Shown here: positions 1 through 10,835 of the stretch, one piece after another
Layout of the letters: each line of letters begins with the position of its first letter
Position numbering within the stretch: the first letter of the stretch is position 1
Assembly: GCA_963932465.1 (NCBI GenBank)
Contig: OZ010795.1
Coordinates: forward strand, 477,948,806-478,012,805
Source of the DNA: Maratus speciosus
Lineage: Eukaryota > Arthropoda > Arachnida > Araneae > Salticidae
Direction: 5' to 3'
DNA: 64,000 bases
Position numbers and translations under genes: made by a program
Notes under the pieces: model-generated
What the model saw: only the letters and a program-made list of their open reading frames with translations
Databases searched by the model: none
What the model was told of the DNA's origin: nothing

Positions 1-1000
1 ATAATTAATTTCTTATTTATAACCTAGAAGTTAAAAGTCCCTAATATACATGCTGTTAAAAAAATTATGTTTATTCTGTCTGTGTGAAAATGTGAATTCT
101 GTTTATGAAAAAAAAAATGAAAATTTTGAAAGTATTTCAAACGAAAATAATTTTTGAATAATGGATAAAATTTATTATTTATTGATATAACTTATTATTT
201 TTTCCTTGTATGTTTATTAAAACTACACGATTTCTAAAAAACATTGAATAAAAATATTTCACGATATTTTATAGAAAGTTTACTTGGAATTTAGAGAAAT
301 TCTAACCAAAGTTTCTTTAAACATTTTAACAGCTAAATAATATAAATTACAGCAATATATACAAATTAAATAAGTTTATCCTTTTATGACTGCTTGATGA
401 CTCTGGGTCTAAATTATTTTTCTTCGATATAAATAATTATATTAAAAAATTACTATGAAAAAATCTATTTCCATTATGGCTGAAAATACTTCTTGGTTTT
501 ATCGATCAGCCTTATTTTGGGCATTGCCAAACTATGTAAGACATTTTCCCGATGATCGAAATTTTTTTACTGTCTTTTCAGAAATTTTTTTTGAAATGAT
601 TTAGATAATTGATTGTGACTGTCTTAAATGTGTAAAGAACATTTAAAAGCACATGATTTATTGTTTTTCTTTCAATTGATCATTTATTTATATATTTGCG
701 CTTCTTATAAAGGATGAAGTTAAAATATTTTATCTTAGTACACCTTCAATTTTCAAAACACATTTTTTTTGTCCATATTTAGAAAATATAAGTGAATATT
801 TGCGAACATATGCATTTAAAATTAATTCATCATTTCATATATTTTGAAGTATATACACGGAACACATATTTCTCAATTCATTGCATTCTACACTGCATAA
901 AAACATATTGTATCTGAAGAGACTAAAATAGAAAATTTCTATGCTTTTGAACACGGAATCTTAATTAAGGCCGAAAAAAAATTAATTCTGCACACTTTGA
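1..1000. other. AT-rich DNA, no gene seen
   Basis: This is very AT-rich sequence with frequent homopolymer A and T runs. I see no reading frame with protein-like composition, no RNA gene and no clear repeat boundary. It is probably decayed repeat sequence. Confidence 0.5.
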
Positions 1001-1289
1001 CTATGTAATTTGACAAACATCGTTTGTCTAATGCGTGCTTAGTGGTACAAAATAGCAGCATGCTTTATATTTCAGATAAATTTCCGAAGTGCAATATCAA
1101 ACAAAATGAACTAACTTTACAATTTTGTAATTTTACTAAGGTGAAAATATCTCCCGAAATTATTGACAAACATCAATATGCGTGACAGCGAAAATATATT
1201 TTCAATATTTTGGAAAGATCAGATTTTAATATATATTTTAAAACATTTATTTATATTGAAAATGTGATGAACGCGCCGGTGACAGATAG

Positions 1290-2560
1290 ACAAACCGAAA
1301 TGAAAAACATCATTCAAGCATATTTTAAAGTTCTTTAAAATTTGTAAAACATTTCAAAATACGTTTTCAACAATTCAGTCCCATGGATGATAATGTATTC
1401 GAACTCTTTAGGGAAACTCTTTATACGATCTTTAAAATTTACAAATACACAGTAATATAGTTGGAAACGCGCATCCAGCAATTATTCATCATAGATGACA
1501 ACATGTTAAAAAAGATGCATGATTTCCTATACAGGGGATTTTATTATGCACTTCAATAACAATATAAATTTCATCATATTATGAAAAAATATATGTTCAT
1601 TAAAATGCTCTTAAAATTTTGTTTGTCTATTGTCAGAAATTTAACAGAGTTTTGGGCTCTTCCTGCAAATTAACAATAAGTGTAACACACACTATATTTA
1701 TAGGAAACACTTTATGATGCCAATCAGTAGTGCATATTAATAATAAAAAATTTCATAAAGTTTAAAGGCGTTTAACATCATTAAAATACCTTTCAAACAA
1801 GTATAACTCGTAAGGCTTACATTCGAAATATTTTTAAATGCCATATAAAAAGAAGCATAAATGCGATACATTTCATTTAATAGAAAACAAATTTTATACT
1901 GTATATATAAATTTTCTAATCTTTGAAGTCGGAGAACATCACCCAAATACACTTTTAACTTATTAGCGTCTGCAGACCACAATATATCAGAATTCTTTTG
2001 GGTGTCCCTTTAAAACGAACTATAAATGGTTTTTTTTCATTTGAGAACATGGTAGTATATGAATGTAAAGCATATAGCAATTTAACAACAATTCGAGTAC
2101 ATTTAAGAGAGTTAGAGTACGGAAAGAAGGCAGATAGACAAAACATAAGTCACATATCCTTTCCATCTATGTTGGAATTTGTTAAAAATTTGTAACAAAT
2201 TGGAAAACACACTTTTTCAGCAATTTAGACCCACGGACGATAATTTATAAAATTTACATATACCACATATTATACACAAATACAGTTAAGATTGAAACGA
2301 ATACTATATTTTCACTGGCGCATTGATCAATTTCATTCATAGATGATAATGTATCTGAAAACTCTTGTGTGGCCTTGTAAAAGAACATTAAATGTTACAT
2401 GCACGATTTCCTATACAGAAGATTTTATTATGCGTTTCAATAATGACAGCCACTTCAATATATTTGAAATAATACAGATTCGTTGAAACATATTAAAAAA
2501 TATTATTGCCTATTGACAATAATTTTGTCGAGATTTTGGGTGTCCCCTAAATGAGTGTTA
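1290..2560 (-). repeat. Diverged duplicated block of the ~170-bp dispersed tandem family
   Basis: Two related blocks, about 1290-1690 and 2150-2560, repeat the same landmarks in order: a run near 'caattcagtcccatgg' / 'caatttagacccacgg', then 'gatgataatgta', then 'gatttcctatacag'. Between them, the stretch around 1984-2030 ('agaattcttttgggtgtccc') is the reverse complement of a motif repeated in the plus-strand copies at 6890-8250 and 15755-16400. The block is therefore a minus-oriented, decayed copy of that family. Small reading frames inside it are unlikely to be genes. Confidence 0.5.
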
Positions 2561-2786
2561 CGAACAGCATTTTTTAAAAAATAGAAGCAAGTTTTGGTGC
2601 ATATCAAAAATACATATCAATTTCGTTATGTCTGAAGCTGTTTAACATTATTAAAATGCATTTCTCTCAGTATTAGCCTATAGACCATAATATATTCAGA
2701 ACCTTTTCAGCAACCCTCTAAACAAACTATAAAGGCTACACATTTAATTTTTAAAGGGAAAATGCCATATTTAATCCCATTACTAA

Positions 2787-3362
2787 GAACGTTCGTAATT
2801 TTATAAATACGTAACACTTATAGTCGTCGTCTGGTCTCTCTGACTTTTGTCAATCTGTTTTCATATAACAACGCAAAAACTACCCAACCGAATTGTTTAA
2901 AATTTAATACATATAATTGTTGCTGAATTTTGTCCAGTTATTTCAAATTTTATGAAAATCGAATTAAAACTTAAAAAAGTATTAATAAAAGTTTTTTTAA
3001 TTCTATTAAATCCTATCGCACTTCATTAATTCAATGGTATTTTATGATAGGTAATGATTCTAGGTTGCAATGGTGATTATTCTATTTAAACCTTTCATAC
3101 GTAATTAATTCAATGATATCTCATGAAGGTAATGATTCTAAGTTGCCATGGGGATTGAGTCCTATTTAAAATGTAATCTTATTATTTCCGTATTACTGAA
3201 TTAAATATATATATATATATATATATACGCAATAAATTTTCTATTGACGCATTTGTGCATAAGAGTGAAACAGCTATTGCACCAAGACCTTAACATTTAT
3301 AAAACTAGTTACGTTACTAACGCATCTCATTTACCACATTTGACGTACAATTTTCGACTTCT
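2787..3362 (+). mobile_element. Copy 1 of the AGGTGCG-family dispersed element
   Basis: Diverged copy of a family also found at 17184-17680 (minus), 18423-18902 and 46307-46885. Shared landmarks in order are an opening 'gttcgtaatt..ataaatacg', 'tagtcgtcgtctgg', a run encoding 'aaaactacccaaccgaat', a late 'aaaactagttacg', then 'catttaccacatttgacg' and 'gtacaattttc'. The start and end carry weak complementary ends (AGGTGCGTTCGTA in the best copy). A (CTT)n/(ATT)n simple repeat follows the end here, and a (TA)n run lies inside at about 3203-3226. There is no coding capacity. It could be a MITE, a Helentron-type element or a retroposon. Confidence 0.55.
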
Positions 3363-3394
3363 TCTTCTTATTATTATTATTATTATTGTTAATA

Positions 3395-3720
3395 TTATAC
3401 CGCTAACCAGGATCCTACCTGCCGTGCAATATGCCTAACATTATACGTTTTGCACTTGGATGCGAGGCGAAAATCGCCTGATCACCTCATGGTGGAAATC
3501 TACATGAATAGCATGCACCCCGGCCTGCATAGCTGAATCGTTATTTATTTTATCACTTTTGTTTGTATGTTGACCGGTTCAGGATTGCTATTAATATTGT
3601 TGTTTGGATTTGTTTGCCCGTTGTTGAAAAGGAAGGAGAAAAAAAAGGAGCGGGAATCTCACTCTTGCACAGAACCATGGAGTTATGAAGGAGCTCCATG
3701 CTTCACGGCTCATTCATAAC
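3395..3720. other. Patch of higher GC, origin unknown
   Basis: This patch is noticeably richer in G and C than its surroundings. It contains small stem-forming stretches such as 'ggcgaaaatcgcc' near 3468 and 'acctcatggtgg' near 3485. No long open frame or recognised domain is visible. It could be the remnant of an old retroelement or of a captured sequence. Confidence 0.35.
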
Positions 3721-4152
3721 ACCATGCATAGAAGTCATAGGAGTCGCCTATACACCTGATTCGCTTTCGCTCTGAAAAACGTGAGAAGGGTACATTTATC
3801 AGCGTTACCTAATGGTAATATAAGCTATAGTTTGAAATATAAACCATGATAAGTTAACATGTTTGGGGAGTGACTGTGTATTCCATTATATATAGAAAGA
3901 TATTAACCCCAATAATGTACATATATTATTTGAAAATCCAAGCATATTTACAAAAGCATGCATACAATTCATATGAGTCGCCTATGCAGCTGATCCGATT
4001 TCGCTCTGAAAAATGTGAGAAGGATACATTTATCAACGTTACCTGATGGTAATATAAGCTATAGTTTGAAATATAAGCTATGATAAGTTAATATCTTTGG
4101 ATCGTTACTGTGTATTGCATTATTAGGATGAGCGAAGCGAATCCTCTACTAG
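3700..4152 (+). mobile_element. ~230-bp tandem units ending in a Helitron-type 3' terminus
   Basis: About two units of a ~230-bp repeat are present. Each carries 'gagtcgcctat', 'gatccgatttcgctctga', 'ttatcaacgttacc' and 'taatataagctatag'. The block ends with an AGGAT stem (4125-4129), an 11-nt loop, its complement ATCCT (4141-4145), three bases, and CTAG (4149-4152) followed by T. A short hairpin a few bases before CTRR, followed by T, is the established 3' end of Helitrons. A related unit lies at 12664-12966. The 5' end was not found, so only the terminus is supported. Confidence 0.5.
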
Positions 4153-4159
4153 TCTACTC

Positions 4160-5186
4160 AAATTACATTTTGTCGTACACTTTACAAAAAAACAATTCAG
4201 TATTTTGACTTGAAATTAAACGTAAAAATTAATTATGACCTGTAGATTTGCACAATGTTACTTTTTTTTTTCTTACAGAATAACCTTAACAAAATTATGA
4301 TTTTAATTAATTTATTTTACATGTTTTTCCATTACGGACGCATTTTTGCAAATAAAAAATGAAACACGCATATTTTCAGAAAAAAAAAAAAAATAAATCA
4401 TGGAATCGGTAATTGCCGAAACGTCAGTGAAGGCTTACTGTGGAGACACGAAAAGTTTTGGTTTTCGTATGTTAGTCTGTTGCCTGACTGTCCTGCGATA
4501 ACTGCCGCAAAAAGCATACGATTAGCTTGGAATTAATTGGGGATGTTCGTGATGTATTCGGACTTAGCTGTATAGTTTTTGGTTAAATTTGGTTCATTCG
4601 TTCGGAAAATATGGAACGTTTAATTTTGCTTCATAAAGCATTTCTATGGCAAGTCAGGCGATTTTTAAATTTTCATTTGTTAAAACAAAATGGCACATTT
4701 AATTAATTGATTTAAATGTTAATTTATGGATACTAAAATTTCTAAATAAGGATTTTAAATTATTTCTATTATTTTGAATTTTTGTCAATAAATTTGCCAG
4801 ATTTTTTTAATTACGTGAATAATTTTTAACAAAACTTTATACATGATTTCAAATAATAAAAAATATTTTGTTTCATCAATTTACATGTTTGACATGATAC
4901 ACATTTCATTTTTTTTTCTTTTTCTTTTGTCCGTTGCCTAGCAACTGCATTTCGTAGCCTATAAAGAAAACTATTCAAATAGTCCCAAGTACGAAATATT
5001 AAGAAAAAAATCTGGCTGAGGTGAATGAAAGATTAGTTAAACTTTAGTACTAATACGTAAGGGCTTAGATAAAGCTTTGCGTGAAATATGAACTAAGCTA
5101 ATAAATTACCTTTTTAATTTGAATGTAGATACTATTAAAAGCTATCACAAAACTATTTTACAGCGCCAAATGGATGCGATTTATGC
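4160..5186. other. AT-rich DNA, no gene seen
   Basis: I see no coding region, RNA gene or bounded repeat here. Immediately after CTAG at 4149-4152 the sequence reads TCTACTCAAA, which could be the TC start of another Helitron-type unit, but nothing further supports this. Confidence 0.4.
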
Positions 5187-5188
5187 TA

Positions 5189-6714
5189 CACTATGACGCA
5201 AAAGTTTAGACAATGACGTCATTCAGCTTTAAAATGTAGAATTATGACGTCAGAATTACAAAAACCTGTAAATATATTCAAAAACTGATTTAAAATGCTA
5301 TGTACAAAAGACAGTCGTTTTATTTGCTATAATACTAATTTTTTTCATAAAAATTCAAATGTGCTTGTCGCAAAAGTTTAGACACTATTCTAAATTTCTT
5401 TGAATATTCGCTGGCATATGCAAATTTAGAATAGATGATGTCACAAATTTGGAGTACTTAAGTTCTGCAAACGATTGCGCTTCATAGTCGACATGCCGAG
5501 AGCTAAAGAAATTCAAGTGAATGAGGTTTCAAGGATTTGGCAGTTGAAAGATGAAGGGAAGAGCGTTTCTGAAATTTCTGCTATTATTAATAGGTCAAAA
5601 AAATCTATTTATCGAGTTTTATCGAGTGGTTCCGAATATAAAGCAAAATGTCGGTCTGGGAGGCCACGTGTGACAAATGTACGAGAGAATCGCCTGATAC
5701 AAAGACTAGCGAGTACTCAACAAATGAGCGTACGTGGAGTTCAAAGCTCATCGGGACTCTCTGTATCAAAGGATACGATTCGTAGACGAATTTTGGAAAA
5801 AGGAACAATCGTTTATAGCAAAATGCAGAAGAAACCAGCTCTGAAACCACATCATAAGTTACAAAGACTTATGTGGGCTCGAAAGCATATGTCATATGGA
5901 GAGAAATGGCAGTCAGTCATATTTTGCGATGAAAAAAAGTGGAATCTGGATGGTCCAGATGGTTGTTTATCGTATTGGCATGACTTGCGGAAGGAACCTC
6001 GACGTTTTTTTAGTCGCAGACAAGGAGGGGGCTCGGTGATGGTTTGGGCAGCCTTTTGCTATAATGGACAAGTATCTCTGACCTTCACCAGTGGTCGTCA
6101 AACTTCACAGCATTATACACAGACATTAGAAGAAAACCTACTGCCATTTGCTGAGCTTCTAGGGGGTCCTCAGTGGGAATTTCAGCAAGACAATGCTTCA
6201 ATTCACACTGCAAAACATTCAAAATCTTGGTTTAATTCCCATAATATTAGAGTTCTCGACTGGCCAGCATGTAGCCCAGATCTTAACCCTATAGAAAACC
6301 TTTGGAGCATCATGTGTCGCAAAGTTTATAGCAACGCTAGACAATACTCTTCTGAAAAGGAACTTAAGACATCTATTGAGAATGCATGGTACGATATCGA
6401 TCCACAAACTATGCAAGATTTAGTTTCTTCCATGCAATCTCGTGTATATGACGTAATACATAAGCATGGATGCGCAACCAGGTTTTAAAAATTGTTTATT
6501 TCGATTTTATTTAATTTGTGTCTAAACTTTTGAGACAGCAGTTTATTTTTGTTACCATTTAATTTATTGCAATATACACAATTCCACTTTTCTTTTTTAT
6601 AAATATTGTTTATATGTACAGCACATTAATTTCAAGCAGTGATTTGAAAATTGAATAAATATTTTTCAAAGTATGTAAGAATTTCTTCATTGTCTAAACT
6701 TTTGCGTCATAGTG
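5189..6714 (+). mobile_element. Complete Tc3/Tc1-like DNA transposon with IR/DR ends
   Basis: This 1,526-bp element is flanked by the TA target duplication (5187-5188 and 6715-6716). Its inverted ends are identical over 28 bp (5189-5216 and 6687-6714, starting CACTATGACGCAAAAGTTTA). A second copy of the core GCAAAAGTTTAGACA lies 177 bp inside each end (5366-5385 and 6518-6537, one mismatch between them). It thus has the symmetrical inverted/direct-repeat layout known from Tc3 and related elements, where transposase binds both sites. The single gene inside is open. Nothing is visibly broken, so the copy looks young and may be mobile. Confidence 0.93.
5493..6488 (+). CDS. Tc3/Tc1-like transposase (DD34E), apparently intact
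   Basis: A 331-residue transposase of the IS630-Tc1-mariner superfamily, which cuts and pastes its own element at TA. I chose the ATG at 5493 over the in-frame TTG at 5475 because the protein then starts MPRAKEI, as family members commonly do. An N-terminal helix-turn-helix covers about residues 9-45. A GRPR linker motif follows at 56-59, then a second DNA-binding subdomain to about 105. The catalytic triad is D146 (FCDEKKWNLDGPDG), D233 (FQQDNASIH) and E268 (SPDLNPIENLW). Thirty-four residues separate the last two, giving the DD34E signature. The glycine-rich box GGGSVMVWAAF lies at about 178-188. Length matches the usual 330-350 residues. No frameshift or stop is present, and the gene sits centrally between matched ends. 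Expression was not assessable. Confidence 0.93.
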   Translation: MPRAKEIQVNEVSRIWQLKDEGKSVSEISAIINRSKKSIYRVLSSGSEYKAKCRSGRPRVTNVRENRLIQRLASTQQMSVRGVQSSSGLSVSKDTIRRRILEKGTIVYSKMQKKPALKPHHKLQRLMWARKHMSYGEKWQSVIFCDEKKWNLDGPDGCLSYWHDLRKEPRRFFSRRQGGGSVMVWAAFCYNGQVSLTFTSGRQTSQHYTQTLEENLLPFAELLGGPQWEFQQDNASIHTAKHSKSWFNSHNIRVLDWPACSPDLNPIENLWSIMCRKVYSNARQYSSEKELKTSIENAWYDIDPQTMQDLVSSMQSRVYDVIHKHGCATRF

Positions 6715-6894
6715 TATTAATAGTGTATACGATATGAAATGATTATCCGGTAGATGTAAAGGTTTCCAAATGTTCCTATTTTGGGTAATTTTAGTATGTT
6801 GTTGCTAGCGAGTATATTAGAATGTAATTAAACTAATGTTTCAACATGCTAAAAGTAATTAAAAGTGCATTTAATCGCATATAAATGCTTTTTA

Positions 6895-8250
6895 ACACTT
6901 TTCAACATTGATGAATAGTGTTTATGACTTCGGTTTGTCTGTCTGCTACCTGCCGTCATCTGTCCGTGCTCTAACTTGCTTAAATATAATCTGAATTACA
7001 TATAATTAATATACGTTACTGTTGTTTGCATATTAAGACCAGTATTGAACATAAAGTGTGTAGTATACATAGCTCAATTACAGGGACACTCTGAAGTATT
7101 CCATTAACGTTATGGTGTATGGGAAAAAATCATTTGCGGTGTATTTCAATACTGTTCCACAATTTTAAACGTAATTAAACTTATATACATTATTAAGGTG
7201 CACTAGAATATGGTTACCGTAAATTATCTTATGTGTATCATTTACGACACGCGTACAGGGAACTGAAATATATCCTTTATATTACGGTCTATGAAGAAAA
7301 TTATTTTTCGTCGTATTTTAATGATGGTACTTTATTTCAAACATAATAAAATTGATATGGATTTCTGAGATGCATTAAAACAGCCGTTTTGAAGTATAAG
7401 GGTGCAAAGCATATATCATTTTTACAGGGTCAAACAAAAGAATTCGGTTATATAACACAGGTCTATGGGGAAAAACTTTTCGCAATATATTTTAATTGCG
7501 TTGCACCATTTCAAACATTATGAAATTGATATACATTACTGAGATTTACTACAAGAAGCTTACAATTGAATATGATTTTCATCGCATTTATCATTCATTT
7601 ACAGGGCCACATAAAAGAATTTGACTACAATACTGTATCCGAAGTATTGTCTATTAGGAATGATTGCTGAAGAGCTTTTTCGATTATGGTATTTGTTTCA
7701 AGGTTAATTAATTTTTACTTACTATTTGGTGTAAATAAATTGTGTAAATAAATTATATATGCCATATACAGGACTGCACAAAAGAATTCGTAAGCATTAC
7801 TGAGAATGACTTCAGAGTATATATATTTTTAATATATATATAAATTTAATTTAAGCTATGTATTTTCAAGCTCAGCTACATTTAGTACTTAATAACAGAT
7901 GTTTGTAAAATTTAAACAGCATTAAGTTAATATGTGGCGCGTATAAAAATATTCACGTAATATACAGTGCTGTAGAAAAGAATTCATGTGCGTTTCTGTC
8001 TATAGGTAGAAAATACTAAATTTGAATTTTAATCTCCGACATGCTTTTTCTAACTAAACTAAATTTTGGCATACTATGTAGAATATATGCAAACATATAG
8101 ATCATATACAGAGAGGCATAAAAGTATGTTACGGTGAAGTTTTCTTTGAGTATTTAATAAGTGTTGATAAATGTTTCATAATCTATGTCTGACGCATGAT
8201 TTTCTTTCATGTTAAAAAACTGATCTGAGAATATCGAAATATATGCCTTT
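6895..8250 (+). repeat. Degenerate ~170-bp tandem family, plus orientation
   Basis: Units recur about every 170 bp with the landmarks 'tacaggg' (near 7079, 7254, 7424, 7600 and more degenerate later), 'aaaagaattcg', 'tctatgggg', and 'tattttaatg'. The block opens with 'ttaacacttttcaacattg' near 6892 followed by 'ggtttgtctgtctg'. The same opening is seen at 15757 and, inverted, at about 15520. Units are strongly diverged and contain no gene. This is probably the body of an old non-autonomous element. Confidence 0.55.
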
Positions 8251-8524
8251 CAAAATTAAAAAGAATGGGATAAAATAAGTCAGGTTCACACATGTCCCTT
8301 CTTATTAGAGTACCTCATTTCACTAAATCTATGATCTAATGATTTTTGTTTTTTTAAGTTCATTTTTTTAATGCTGCAATAAATTTTTTTTTATCAATAT
8401 TGATCTTGATAGAGCCGGTGATTTTGCGTATATAACTTGTACATCAGTTTATTAACTCTTTAATCGTCCTGCCCAATACTTTCACGCTCAAAATGCCCGT
8501 GAATGTATCGAACGTGACGATTAA

Positions 8525-8656
8525 GGCTAATGTCAGACGGACGTCTATTTGCAAGTTTTTTGTTTAAACATGAAAAAGAAATCCCTATTAGCTAAGGTGT
8601 TTCTTTTTCATCTCGAAACAAAAAGCGTGCAAATAGACGTTCGTCTGACATTAGCC
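8525..8656. mobile_element. Hairpin MITE, PIF/Harbinger-like
   Basis: This 132-bp unit is almost entirely two inverted arms of about 60 bp, opening GGCTAATGTCAGACG and closing with its complement. It is flanked by TAA on both sides (8522-8524 and 8657-8659). A 3-bp TWA duplication with GG/GC-rich ends is established for the PIF/Harbinger superfamily. The element is non-coding. Transcription would give a near-perfect hairpin RNA. Confidence 0.65.
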
Positions 8657-8896
8657 TAAGGGATAAAAGGTGTTTATATACCTTTAAATATACTTTTTTC
8701 CCTTTTATCATGCTATAATTTTAGTTTAATGATAATAAGTTATTTTTCTTATGTAATTTTAGAGAATCTATTTAGATAAGATCTTACACCTATAACCATG
8801 AAAAAGTTTTCCTGAATCAATTTTTTTTTTAATATTAGATTTTTAAATTCGATATAATAGATTCAGTTTAATTAAATATTTCTATTTGGATATTAA

Positions 8897-10831
8897 CCCA
8901 TTAGTACCTGGATTTTTTTTCAACTCAATATTGTGCTTAATTATAGTAAATGGTGTAAAATGAACGTAAAAAATAATAAAAAAATTCTCTTTGAAAAAAT
9001 ATTTATTTAACGTATAAAAATCTAAACGTCCCAATTTTGGGACACTAGGCACAAAAGGGTAGGGGTTTTCTCCGTTACTGTCTCAGCATTATATCTATGT
9101 TTTATGCCATTTAATATGTTTCAAAAAGGTTATATATCATTCGGGTTACTACTTGACTATAAAGTTTTCTTTATTATTACTATAAGGGGGGGGGGGGGAG
9201 TTGCGGTCGACTCAAGAACCCCCTTCCTTCTCACCGTTAGCCATTGGTATAGTAAAAATTTATATAGTAAAAGTTTATAATAATCAATAATTACTAATAG
9301 AGTATATATACCGTATATACTCGCATATATGCCGACCCATTAACTTTTGAATGCAAAAACTCGCGTATGTCGACCCCCTAACTTTTTACTTCAATTTCGC
9401 ACAAAATCAAACCAAAGATTTCACTTACTAATGCGAAAAATTAGTAAGTAAACAAAAACGAATCATTGAAATTTTTTTAATAATAAATTATTATTATTTG
9501 TATATTTTATATATTATTTTATTATTTATATACATAAAAATTCAGACTTTTGCAGTATTCAAAGGGTTTTTTTTTTTGGCTTATGTAATTGACTCGCGTA
9601 TAAGTTTACCCCACCTCCAATTTACTTGCAGAAAATTGTCAAAAATTCTTCGTTTTACACATGAGTATATATGGTACAGTAAAACTTCGATTATTCGACC
9701 CTTGTGTAACCGGAACTCTCTGTAAACCGATGTCAATATCCTAAATTTTTTCCAACTTTTTTTTTTTTTTTTTTGACTTTCACATTCTTTGTGTATGCAA
9801 GTGTTCCCTTCGAAACCACGAGTAGAGATAAGCATTTTGGTTCCCCTTTCTTCGAATTCCATTGAAATTAGCTTGAGCTCCCGCAAGATCCGATCCCGTG
9901 AAGATTATACCCCCCCCCCCCCCCCTTCGTGTACACGTCCCTGTTCTAAACAAATTAAAATATTTCCATGTATAATTTAAATTTAGATGTTTATTAAGCC
10001 GTTTAAATAGTCCTAATAGCAGTTCTATGACGATGTTGCATAGTAAACTAGATGATTATTGATAAATTCTCGATTATCTGGAAATTTGATTATCTGCTGT
10101 CGGTTCGGACCCAATTACGGCGGATAATCGAGGTTCTGCTATATATATTTTAGTAATCTCAGGATGTCAAATACTAAACTGAGTACAAAACATAACGGTA
10201 TGATATAAATTTTTACTAAGCCAATAGCTAAGGGTTGGAAGGTGTGGGTGTCTTGTTCTTGAACAGAGCCCAGCCCCTCTTCCCCCTATAGTAATAACAA
10301 AGAATAGCCAAATAATAATCTGAATAATAATTTTATAACCAAGTAACAATCCGTGTGGTATGTAACTATTTTGTAACAAAATAAATGGCATAAAACATAC
10401 ATTTAATGCATAGACATTAACGGAGAAAACCCCTACACATTCGTGCCTAGCGTCTCAAAATTGGGACGATATATAAAGGTTCAAATTCGAGCAAAAAAAT
10501 AGAAATCTGAAAAAATGCAAAAATACGTATTCTAAAATAATGTTTCATCTTATAAATAATACCACTTATAAAATGATTGATAAAAAAATAAAAGAAATAT
10601 CTTATCTTTTCTTACGCGCCATTTTATTTCAAGAAAATCCAACTATGCGCTACAACAAACATTTATTTCACCGTTTTATTTCTAAAAAATGCACTGCCAT
10701 TTATGGATAAATATTGAAAACAAATACTAAGGATATATTTTACTAAGTTTTGAAAGGATATCATAATTCAATTTGTAATGGGATTTTTTTTAAGAAAGCG
10801 TCCCAAAATTAGGACGCCAGGCACAAATGGG
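8897..10831. mobile_element. piggyBac-like (TTAA) non-autonomous element, 1.94 kb
   Basis: TTAA flanks both ends (8893-8896 and 10832-10835). Inverted termini read CCCATTAGTACCTGG and CCCATTTGTGCCTGG (13 of 15 identical). A subterminal inverted repeat of about 50 bp (9027-9077 and 10418-10468) contains the near-palindrome GTCCCAATTTTGGGAC, and the same GTCCC motif recurs at the right tip. TTAA duplication with C-rich tips is established for piggyBac-type elements. No transposase frame remains. A pogo-like MITE is nested at 9677-10141. G and C homopolymers at 9186-9198 and 9910-9925 interrupt the interior. Confidence 0.65.
9677..10141. mobile_element. pogo/Tigger-like MITE nested in the TTAA element
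   Basis: This 465-bp segment is flanked by TA (9675-9676 and 10142-10143). Its inverted ends read CAGTAAAACTTCGATTATTCG and TAGCAGAACCTCGATTATCCG when both are read inward. CAGT..AACCTCGATTATCCG termini with TA duplication are typical of pogo/Tigger elements. There is no transposase frame. The interior contains T and C homopolymers. It sits wholly inside the piggyBac-like element, so it inserted later. Confidence 0.68.
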
Positions 10832-10835
10832 TTAA

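Noticed and set aside
3203..3226. (TA)n run as a functional regulatory element
   Set aside because: It is a plain microsatellite inside a dispersed repeat, with no gene nearby.
5475..5492. TTG at 5475 as transposase start
   Set aside because: The ATG six codons later begins the family-like MPRAKEI sequence. A TTG start is not expected in an animal gene.
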